Below, in pieces: positions 6,365 to 13,662 of a stretch of 13,662 nt of DNA (positions are counted from its first letter, which is position 1; the number at the start of each line of letters is the position of its first letter). The stretch is from positions 223,537 through 237,198 of the forward strand of contig NW_027152016.1 of the NCBI RefSeq assembly GCF_004359215.1, in the 5' to 3' direction. The notes beneath the pieces are model-generated. The model was not told the DNA's origin, made no database searches, and saw only the letters and a list, made by a program, of their open reading frames with translations. Source of the DNA: Bremia lactucae. Lineage: Eukaryota; Oomycota; Peronosporomycetes; Peronosporales; Peronosporaceae. The position numbers and the translations under genes were made by a program.

Positions 6365-7102
6365 TTAGTAACGCCCCTGCAACATTCAATGATGTGTAAC
6401 AAATCTGTTGAGACCGGTGCGGGAATTCGCACCGAGTTACTTTGACGATGTATTCGTCCATAGCCGGTCCATGGACGGTAAGACAGACGTGGAAGTTCAT
6501 AAAACTCACGTTCGTCAGGTTCTTACGCTTATGCGAAAACATAATTGTATGCAAATCTCAAGAAGTGTATATTCGTTGAAAGCGAAATACCACTTCTTGG
6601 GTGCATCGTCGGTAAACACGGCGGGCGCCCTGATCCCAGAAAGATCAAGGCAATCACCGACTGGCCAGTTCCAGTCGATGTCAAGGGACTTAGAAAGTTC
6701 CTTGGTTTAGCGGCGTACTTGCACAAGTACTCTCGCAATTATGCAGAGATGACAGTTCATCTCTCTCGTCTCTTGAAAAAAGACGAGAAATGGTTATGGA
6801 ACGCTGATTGTCAGCGTTCGTTTAAAAATATCAAGCAAAGCTTGATGCAATCGCCCATCTTGGCGATTGCAGATCAAGACAGAGCATTCCATGTGGTCTG
6901 TGACGCCAGTGATTTCGCAATCGGCTGTGCGTTTATGCAATACGATACAAACGGCGCGGAGCGCGTCGTCTGTTTCCTATCGCGTCAGCTGCAACCAGCT
7001 GAACGCAATTACCCAGTGCATGACAAGAAACTTCTCTCTTGCCATAAAATATGCATAGGCTAAATTTAGGGTCTATCTTCTAGGAGATAGACTGTTCATC
7101 GT
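6365..7102 (+). pseudogene. Reverse transcriptase (C-terminal half) and RNase H, Ty3/gypsy
   Basis: It starts within the RT palm at NAPATFN, then CVTNLLRPVREFAPSYFDDV; YFDD at 6438-6449 is the catalytic motif and is intact. The frame slips by one base near 6545, after which 172 codons stay open: LYANLKKCIF, the thumb phrase GRPDPRKIKAITDWPVPVDV, KGLRKFLGLAAYLHKY, then RNase H with VVCDASDFAIGCAFMQY (first catalytic Asp in CDAS) and LSRQLQPAERNYPVHDKKL. After a frameshift it runs on through FRVYLLGDRLFIV. It is cut there and fused to the integrase C-terminus. RT palm motif A, protease, the rest of RNase H and most of the integrase core are missing, so it is inactive. Confidence 0.85.
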
Positions 7103-8133
7103 ATGACATCCGATCACCCAGAAGCGGATGGTCAAACAGAACGCGTAAATCGCGTCCTCGAAGAGATACTTCGAGATAACACCAATCGTATCCGAATTGA
7201 AGCGAGTTTTTACCGATGGTCGAATTCGCCATCAATAATTCGGTGTATGCGTCTACATACACCGTTCTTTGTGAATGGCTTACGCCATCCTCGCATACCC
7301 ACCCAATTAGAGGGATCCTCTAGTTTAAGGGGGGGTGGACTCGCACGAGCAAATCCAATTCTGGCTCATGCACATCACGCGACGAAGTTAACAACGACGC
7401 GACTGATGTCGATGTCGAAGAAATCGACATCGAAGATGAGAATGATCTCATGGCAGTACGCACAAAGCGTACTGAAAATGACAAAACAAATGAGTTAGCA
7501 GAAGAGTTTCTGCTAACTCGAGAATCAATTATCCGTTTCGTTCAGGATTCCATTGCTAACGCAGTGGACCGACAGAAACGGAATGCAGACAAACATGGAA
7601 GAGCAAATGTTCATTCATTTAATGTTAATGACCTAGTGCTACTCTCTACGGTAAACTTACCTAAGCGATTAGTCACTAATGTGGGTAGCAGTAAACTACT
7701 ACCCAAGTTCATTGGTCCTTTCCGTGTACCGCATCGCAGAGGCAATGCGTAAGCAATAGAATTGCCACGCAGGATGCGAACGCATCCTACATTTTACGTT
7801 GGTCGGATCCACCCGTACCATCAATACGCGGGTTCTTCCGAGGACGGATTTGACCACCCTTTTCAAGAATCCCTAAAAGATTGTTGTGATCGCGAACCAA
7901 ATTCTCATGTTGAACCTGAAGTTTCTATTGCCGATTCCGAATATCCTCGAAACTGCGATGATCTGACGACAGCTCAACGCGAACATCGTGATATTTCCGT
8001 TCATACTCCAACATGGAATACGCACTCTTCAAACGGTATTCCAACCGCTCTATATGGTGAGCCTGCACCGCCTGCTCCAACGAGAGACGCTTACCGCGCT
8101 CGTGATCCAAACCTTCCTCCAAAACATAGATGA
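7103..8133 (+). pseudogene. Integrase C-terminal part and chromodomain linker, right half
   Basis: It begins MTSDHPEADGQTERVNRVLE (catalytic Glu region), then HTPFFVNGLRHPRIPTQLEG after two frameshifts. From 7450 a single frame carries the GPF-type domain (FVQDSIANAVDRQKRNADKH, NVNDLVLLSTVNLPKR, KLLPKFIGPFRV). It crosses one in-frame TAA at 7750-7752, probably in place of Tyr, and continues with ELPRRMRTHPTFYVGRIHPY into a hydrophilic linker ending at 8133. The zinc-binding domain and first two catalytic Asp residues are absent because RNase H is joined directly to this part. The linker overlaps the minus-strand antisense ORF tail. Confidence 0.8.
7241..7519. repeat. Hairpin-rich stretch in integrase region
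   Basis: Perfect hairpins lie at 7241-7264 (9-bp arms), 7410-7432 (9 bp), 7454-7474 (8 bp) and 7492-7519 (10 bp). Further ones occur outside this stretch at 6745-6764, 6764-6788, 6800-6818, 6847-6870, 7071-7092 and 7771-7788. The pol-strand coding sequence therefore shows the same hairpin density as the antisense ORF. Confidence 0.85.
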
Positions 8134-9538
8134 ATTAAAAAAAGTGATCGATTTTGTCGATCCTCGACATTAGATCCGACACACGGTTCGGATCTAATTT
8201 TCCCTCTTCCACCACAACCATTGGTGGATTCCCACGGCGGTCAACGTTTCCGTATCGAACGTATGTAGAACCACCGTGAGGTGAAGGGGCAGCGAACGAG
8301 TCATCTTGTTCGCTAGCGTGGTAATCCACCTTCCCATGACAGCTGGGAGCCTCGTTCCCAGCTGGTTGCTGACGTTGAGGACCTCGTCCGTCAGTATGAC
8401 GAGACCCATCCGATGGTTCAGGAGGCCCATCACTAAAAAAATCTTAACTGAATTGGTAGAGTACGAAATGCGCCCCCTGGCGCTTGTAGATTGCAAAACG
8501 TCGATCGCGTCACGCATCTCAATAGAGATGCGAGCTCTTCCCCTGGGCGAAGAAAGGGAATAGACATCCCCTTTTACTCTCTTCGAGTTGTCTACACAAC
8601 ACGGACAGGGATCACCCCACGTGAGGCATGGAAGCCCAGCCTCACGTGACAACCGATGCAATTTATACTTTGCACCGGTTGGAGTTCTTTTCTCAAATTT
8701 AACGTTATTCGCGTTAAGTTTTTGTAGCCAGGCTTCGCGTCCAATGTCTTTGACATTGCGAATGAACGCGCTCCAGGCTTGCATAAGCGAGACTTTATCT
8801 CGCTTATTGTTGCCACTAACCATCGATGCTTAAGAAAAGCATCGAGATAAAATCTTCCTCAGCTCGAAAGTTCTTCGCGCTGGGATCAAGGCCATGTAGC
8901 TTTGTCGCAATAATAAGGGTTATTTATTGTGTGGAGTAGTCTCTCCAGACAAGCTATTGATAAGCCGTTCTGGCAAAAGCCACGGCTTCTTTTCAGGGGC
9001 GAGATGAGACATTTTACTGTCTTCACACCACTGAGTGGTACCCACTGAAGCAGGGGTACCACAAAAACTTTTTTTACGAAGGCTTTCGCCATCGTCATCA
9101 CCTTGAACAGAAACAGGTCAGGTGACCGTACGGGAGACGGAACGGGCGATGAGGGATCATCCTCATCGTCGGAATCAAATAGACTATTAATTCGTCTATC
9201 AGAATGAGCCATCACGTTCGAAGGCTCATAGTCAGCCGCCTGACGTCTATCAGGCGACTGTTCTATTCTCCCAGAGTCGGCCATTTCGTCCGACTCGCAT
9301 TCGTAGTCGACCTCCAAAGAGGGTTGTATTCACATGGTAAATCACCACGTGCACACGCAACATCTAGTGTTGCGCGAGTGGAAGATAATACGGCAAACGT
9401 TCCGTCTACCGCAAGAGATAACAGTGCGTCACCCGCGGCTGCACGAACCGCAGCCGAAGGCGCAGCACTATCAACACCCCGCATGAGTTTGTTTTTCATG
9501 CGATGATATTTAAAATGATGGTTCTGACAAATCAACAT
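7787..9538 (-). pseudogene. Antisense accessory ORF, right copy, frameshifted
   Basis: Counterpart of the left ORF in inverted position, starting MLICQNHHFKYHRMKNKLMR 80 bp from the LTR edge and ending at a stop at 7787-7789. It is broken into pieces at about 9538-9263, 9317-8886 and 8823-8194, with a coiled-coil remnant at 8122-7925 (QAVQAHHIERLEYRLKSAYS). The core 8823-8490 is almost identical in protein sequence to the left copy despite 17 base changes. At the left copy's TAG this copy has CAG, so the frame originally continued. The region from about 8420 downward is antiparallel to the chromodomain and linker of pol. Confidence 0.7.
8278..8420 (+). pseudogene. Chromodomain at C-terminus of pol, right half
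   Basis: The plus strand reads KGQRTSHLVR, stop (TAG where Trp is expected), RGNPPSHDSWEPRSQLVADV, then EDLVRQYDETHPM. It is the counterpart of the left chromodomain with the first aromatic residue turned into a stop and the GYPP tyrosine changed to Asn. It shares the frame of the linker upstream but is separated from it by stops. It is antiparallel to the minus-strand antisense ORF. Confidence 0.7.
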
Positions 9539-9605
9539 CGTTTTTAAAATTAAGTCGTCACATAGTTGACCACCACATCAAATGACACTCAGAGTGATTG
9601 TCGTT

Positions 9606-9618
9606 AAGGGAGGGGTGA
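9606..9618 (+). other. Polypurine tract of right half
   Basis: AAGGGAGGGGTGA directly precedes the LTR start TGTAACGG at 9619. It fixes plus as the element sense of this half, in agreement with gag, RT, integrase and chromodomain, and opposite to the antisense ORF. Confidence 0.8.
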
Positions 9619-10077
9619 TGTAACGGGGTGTATCGTTACATGAAATTAACACTTAAAGGTTGTTAGTTAATATACTATCTAAAAGGTAGATAATATTTGG
9701 AGGATATTACTTTAAATAGTAACGTTCAGAAATCATATCCATAAATAGGTGTAGGCCGTTATATCTATTTCTTCCGCAGACTAATCAGCTGTAGATGTAA
9801 ACAAAAGAGAGAGACAGATAGGATAAGATAAGAATTCAGTTGCATGTTTAGTATTAGTTATAATTAAGTTAGCATTTACAAGATAGATGGAAGAGATACT
9901 TAATTATATTAATACAGTTTTCATCTAATCCTCTTTAAGTTTGTTGTCTTAAAGAGAAGTCTTCCTCTGCACGTACTAGTGTACGTGAAATAACGTAAGG
10001 CACCACTCGCAACTGAAGCAGTGCGAAGTGGACTTGTACTGAAGCAGTACAAGTCACAAGTCGTAATGCCCGTTACA
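9619..10077 (+). mobile_element. LTR of right half (459 bp, 3' LTR)
   Basis: Starts TGTAACGGGGTGTATCGTTA and ends GCCCGTTACA, with TG..CA termini. It contains a TATA-like CCATAAATAGG (9739-9749) and inverted repeats near the end (cttgtactg / cagtacaag). The opening 22 bases form a mini-hairpin, TGTAACG / CGTTACA, whose loop is inverted relative to the left LTR. It is followed by the transposase-like flank at 10078. Confidence 0.8.
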
Positions 10078-10155
10078 TCGCTGCTAACGATAATCGAGGA
10101 TTCAGTAAATGGCATTAACCCTCAAGCACCGCGGCCGACAGCAAGCAGTCATTAA
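10078..10155 (+). pseudogene. Probable transposase continuation, second copy
   Basis: Same sequence as 203-280, here seen directly after the complete right LTR. This shows that the flank of the composite's right end carries the presumed continuation of the transposase gene whose start flanks the left end. Confidence 0.4.
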
Positions 10156-10400
10156 CTTTGATAAAATTAACGACGAAGTCAATTTTTTACATCACTGGGA
10201 ATAGCAACTTGTCCTTGATGCAGACTTGTGGTAGCTAATAACAACCTATTCGTGTTCGTAAGATAAATATTCCGTATAATGCGCATTATAAGCGCTGCCA
10301 AATCGAACTTTCGTAGCTAAAGTGGGATTTTCTTATCACCTGCTGGTATGTCGCGCTTAATCAGTTCTCTTAAATACAGTTATTTGATATAACCAGAATT

Positions 10401-10685
10401 TTAAGAGCATGAAGATTGTGATTTATATGAGCTTTTCATATAAACTTCGCCGTAATACATATCAATAAATAGAAATTGTCTCAACTCCATATTATCTACG
10501 AAGTTTGATGCAAAAGCCTTTCGAATAACAAGGTGGCAATACGCACAATAATTTACAAGATTAGTGCAAAGAGCTTTTGCAAGGTTACTGGGCAACCCTT
10601 TTAGAGATAGAGTCGACAAGAGGTGCCGTATCCTATAAGCTCTTCTATTATAAGGTCCCACGGTATTATGACGACTCGGCTTCAA
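10401..10685 (-). CDS. Small hypothetical ORF, 94 aa, second copy
   Basis: Identical to the ORF at 526-810. I do not recognise it, and it may not be a gene. Confidence 0.2.
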   Translation of the reverse strand: MKPSRHNTVGPYNRRAYRIRHLLSTLSLKGLPSNLAKALCTNLVNYCAYCHLVIRKAFASNFVDNMELRQFLFIDMYYGEVYMKSSYKSQSSCS

Positions 10686-10741
10686 GCGTAGTACAGCAGA
10701 ATGGTCTCATATAAACACTTCTATCGAGCACGCACGAACCT

Positions 10742-11965
10742 CTAGCCAAAGAATTCTTGCTGAATATCAGGCAACGTCGATCGAGATGGCGAGACAGACA
10801 AACTCCCGTTAGAGGAAGTCTCAAAAAATTCCAGAGGATTACGGCGACGCAGTTCTGCTAACGCAATGTCAAGTCCATCAGCGCTGCCAGCGACCCGTAA
10901 GCAATGGGCACAAAACACAAGGTTCCGATATACAATTCGTCGTGTCGAAGACAGAAACGCCAGCCGATGCACCTGGCAGCAAGATCGGCACACCTGATTC
11001 ATACACACCTGGCACTGTCGATCGCGCGACGTCGTTTTTTTTACCGGTTTGTGACAACCAATGCACACGCCACTTGGTTCGTCCAGCATGATGGTTTTCT
11101 TTGTCGTGAGCAGCCAATTGAGCTTTTTCATCTGACCACAGTACGTCGCTTTACGGTACGACATTAACGCCTCGGCCGTCCCACGGATCGCCACGCTCGC
11201 AGGCATGTCCCCGCGGGGGTCGACAAATCCTTTCAAATAGACTTCCACGATCGCTGGCGATTGCTGTCGAAACAGCGCGCAAGCTGATAACGTTCCTCGT
11301 ACGATTTGTAATTCCGTTAATTCTCGAATACCCGGGATTTCGAGCGAATGCATCACGCTATACCCAATCTCGTCCCCCGTCCTTTCATCGATAAGAATTC
11401 CTGTAGTATGTAAAAAGACAAAATCTCGCGTTCGCATAAGGCATCGAAGAACGTTTGGGAATTCTGAGACGCTCCACTTTATATAAAGTCCGTATACTGG
11501 GTGGTCGACCGTGGCCGAGTCAATATGGCTCAAAATCGTTCCATCCACGATCGTATCGGCCATGTACGCCGACTTGATCCGCATGAGCTCCATGCTGTAG
11601 TGGTGCATGCCATACATTAAATCGTGGAGCGATCCCGGGATCGTTCCGACGGTCAGTACCCCGTGGAGATTTCTTGTAAACCACATGGAGCCCAATTTCT
11701 CCGGGACGGAATTTCGAAGACTTGCGGGCCCTCCGAGCTCTCGTTCCAAAAGCTTGCGGTCCCAGTAGGAAGACAGGCCGTCCCGTTTCTTTATAAACTT
11801 CCAGTTTGATTCGTCAACATGGCCTTTCAGTTGAGGGCTTCGAAACGTTCGATAATCGACGATGGCGTCGTCCACAAAAGCTTGGGCCAAGTGTTTCAGT
11901 GCGTCCTGGTCGGTTTGAGGCAGTGAGAGCGTCGGGAACGTATCGGATGGTAATGGAAATTTCAT
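10742..11965 (-). CDS. START-like / FYVE-type zinc-finger protein, second copy
   Basis: Encodes exactly the same protein as 867-2090. The only nucleotide difference seen is at 10922 (G versus A at 1047), a silent third-position change in an Asn codon of the RNLVFC segment before the last cysteine pair. Start chosen as in copy 1; the open frame extends upstream to 12097. If the repeat is real, the genome carries at least two identical genes in tandem; if it is an assembly overlap, this is the same gene read twice. Confidence 0.85.
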   Translation of the reverse strand: MKFPLPSDTFPTLSLPQTDQDALKHLAQAFVDDAIVDYRTFRSPQLKGHVDESNWKFIKKRDGLSSYWDRKLLERELGGPASLRNSVPEKLGSMWFTRNLHGVLTVGTIPGSLHDLMYGMHHYSMELMRIKSAYMADTIVDGTILSHIDSATVDHPVYGLYIKWSVSEFPNVLRCLMRTRDFVFLHTTGILIDERTGDEIGYSVMHSLEIPGIRELTELQIVRGTLSACALFRQQSPAIVEVYLKGFVDPRGDMPASVAIRGTAEALMSYRKATYCGQMKKLNWLLTTKKTIMLDEPSGVCIGCHKPVKKTTSRDRQCQVCMNQVCRSCCQVHRLAFLSSTRRIVYRNLVFCAHCLRVAGSADGLDIALAELRRRNPLEFFETSSNGSLSVSPSRSTLPDIQQEFFG

Positions 11966-12903
11966 GAAGACGTGGGAGATCAAAGCCACGATTTCCAAAG
12001 ACGCTTTTTGATTACAAGTGGAGACTTTCGAGAAAGCCACTAAATTCTTGGGCAGAAGGGCTGTTGCTGTCGTTCGTACCAGGTGCTGCACGCCCATATG
12101 TTATGGGACGCCAATCGCGATGCAATGGAGCTTTCACTACTGTTAGGACACATCCGCTCAACGCAACAATGCCTAGGGTTCCACTAACGACGGCGTGATT
12201 ATAAAACGTTGTTGCGTTGATGGCTACAGAAAAGAAAACACAACGGAGAATCTTGCCGAAATTGGCGATGCAATTTCCCAGCGCCAGTTTTTTTGTCGCC
12301 AACGTAGCGACATTGAGACCGTTGCATGTATTTAGTCTTTGCGATGGACTCACATGGTTTATTTGAAATGTAAACAGACTGTGTCTATCGCGAAGTCATC
12401 GGCATAGGAAAGGATAGGAAAGCAGGAACAGGGTCCGAAACATTGACGCTGCATCGTAGGAACGAGCAATCGCATAGAGGTTTCGCCTGTATTTTTTATT
12501 GTGCGATGTAAACGGGGATCATCAACTCGATTGCGCAGAACAGATTAGTGTTGCGTAGATTACGGCGCAAGATTAAGGTTCGGCTCGGCGGTCCAATTCG
12601 TTATCTGGACCGTCTGGACGGTGGCGCGGTCTACTGCCAAGCTGTAATTAAAATAGCTTATTGTTCAAACAACGGCCGCAGGTCTGAGAATACAGTTAAG
12701 TTGCTACAGTAGAAACTGCCTAAATTAAAAATGCTAAGACGCCTCTTCTTGATAACTCTAGAGAGGTTAAATTTTTAGACAGGTGTACCACATCCTAAAT
12801 AAATTAGTTGCTGTACTTTTTTTAAGGGGATGTGATAATAAAAGAAAAGCCTCTCACCCAGAACAATTCAGCAGCACATCAACAATGCCTCTGAGACACC
12901 ACA

Positions 12904-13028
12904 ATGACGGACGATGTCCGTGTGGCTCTTTACAAACATCACACAGAGAATCTCGCACTGACTCAGGCTCAGCTTGTCAATTGGCTTCAGGACAATTATC
13001 AGCTGAGGGTCAGCCAGGCGACGGTCTC
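12904..13028 (+). pseudogene. Pogo/CENP-B-like transposase HTH fragment, second copy
   Basis: Identical to 3029-3153 and again cut at the same codon by an LTR starting at 13029. Confidence 0.65.
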
Positions 13029-13359
13029 TGTAACGGGGCACTAAGACTTGCACTGTTTCAGTACAAGTCCACGCGCAGAGGAAGACTTCTCTTAAGGTAA
13101 TTAGCTTAAGAGGGTAAAATGAAAACTGTATTAAATATAATTCAGTGTCTCTTGTATTATCTTTGTCAATGCTAACATAATTATAATCTAATACGAAACA
13201 TGTAGATGAATTCTTATCTCTATCTTATCTGTAACTCTCTCTTTGATTACTCCTACAGCTGGTTAGTCTGCGAAATAAATAGGTATAAATGGTCTATACC
13301 TATTTATGGATAAGAATTCTGGATATTACTAGGGGTGATGTAACGGGTGTATCGTTACA
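13029..13359 (-). mobile_element. LTR of left-half type, second copy
   Basis: Copy of 3154-3484, with the same termini and the same terminal hairpin at 13331-13367. The polypurine tract follows at 13360-13372 (minus sense). Confidence 0.8.
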
Positions 13360-13438
13360 TCACCCCTCCCTTAAACGACAATCACTCTGAGTGTCATTGG
13401 ATGGAGTGGTCGTCATGTGACCACTTAATTTAAAAACG

Positions 13439-13662
13439 ATGTTGATTGGTCAGATCCATCATTTTAAATATCATCGCATGAAGAATCAACTCATGCGGGG
13501 TGACGATAGTGCTGCGCCTCCGGCAGCGGTTCGTGCAGCCGCGGGTGACGCATTGCTATCTCTTGCGGTAGACGTTCCGTCTACCGTAGTGTCTTCCACT
13601 CGCACAACACTTGGTGTTGCGAGTGCACGTGGTGATTCACCACGTGAATACGACCCCTCTTT
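13439..13662 (+). CDS. Antisense accessory ORF, 5' part, cut by window end
   Basis: First 74 codons of the ORF seen whole at 3564-4724. One base differs near the end (A at 13647 versus G at 3772), a silent change in a Glu codon of the SPREYDP segment. It continues beyond the window. Confidence 0.7.
   Translation, partial: MLIGQIHHFKYHRMKNQLMRGDDSAAPPAAVRAAAGDALLSLAVDVPSTVVSSTRTTLGVASARGDSPREYDPS

Larger units (their letters stand above)
3154..10077. mobile_element. Composite Ty3/gypsy chromovirus: two outward-facing 3' halves
   Basis: The composite begins TGTAACGG and ends CCGTTACA, both LTR termini, with the two LTRs in opposite orientation. The arms 3485-6014 and 7103-9618 are inverted copies of integrase C-terminus, chromodomain, antisense ORF and polypurine tract. 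Between them lie integrase core (minus) and gag, RT and RNase H fragments (plus). Neither 5' LTR nor a primer-binding site is present. The flanks are pieces of one transposase gene, so it behaves as one insertion, but a perfect 5-bp target duplication is missing: left flank GTCTC, right flank TCGCT. The LTRs differ (331 versus 459 bp), so the halves come from different element copies. Confidence 0.8.
9876..13662. repeat. Long direct repeat, copy 2 (partner 1-3787)
   Basis: Second copy of the 3,787-bp direct repeat, near-identical to the start of the window. The mismatches cluster in the first 15 bases of copy 1 and within about 16 bases of the window end, with a single substitution in the 3.7 kb between. 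That distribution suits contig-end error or a boundary in a diverged LTR better than ordinary ageing of two genomic copies. Confidence 0.95.

Overview
The window looks like repeat-rich nuclear DNA of an oomycete, probably a Phytophthora or downy-mildew relative. This rests on one intact gene for a START-like/FYVE-type zinc-finger protein, a family greatly expanded in oomycetes, and on Ty3/gypsy chromovirus sequence with oomycete-style reverse transcriptase (YFDDVFVHS) and integrase. The genus cannot be fixed from the sequence.

Layout. The window is one 9,875-bp unit plus a second, incomplete copy: 1-3787 recurs as 9876-13662 with only about six differences, nearly all close to the window ends. 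The unit has two parts. (a) A 2,951-bp host-like segment (203-3153) carries the FYVE gene on the minus strand. Both of its ends hold pieces of a pogo/CENP-B-type transposase gene: the helix-turn-helix start at 3029-3153 and a probable continuation at 203-280. (b) A 6,924-bp retroelement composite (3154-10077) sits between those two pieces.

The composite is an imperfect palindrome of two outward-facing 3' halves of a chromovirus. Left half, element sense on minus: integrase, chromodomain, antisense ORF, polypurine tract, LTR. Right half, element sense on plus: gag scrap, RT, RNase H, integrase C-terminus, chromodomain, antisense ORF, polypurine tract, LTR. Gag and pol are decayed in both halves, with stops, frameshifts and internal deletions.

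The most unusual feature is the additional ORF between the chromodomain and the 3' LTR, transcribed against gag-pol. In the left half it is open for 386 codons (3564-4724), and a broken tail extends it to 5296. It is not gag, because a recognisable gag fragment lies on the opposite (pol) strand. Between the two halves its core differs mostly at synonymous sites, which suggests past selection on the antisense protein. Its coiled-coil, basic C-terminal part overlaps the chromodomain and integrase-linker coding sequence tail-to-tail.

A second signal is that the element's coding DNA is packed with perfect short hairpins (8-10 bp arms, 3-11 nt loops, often one every 25-40 bp), whereas the neighbouring FYVE gene is nearly free of them. 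At three hairpins the loop is exactly or almost exactly inverted between the two halves, as if hairpins flip. I do not know of a described system that explains this; it is the part of the window most worth testing.
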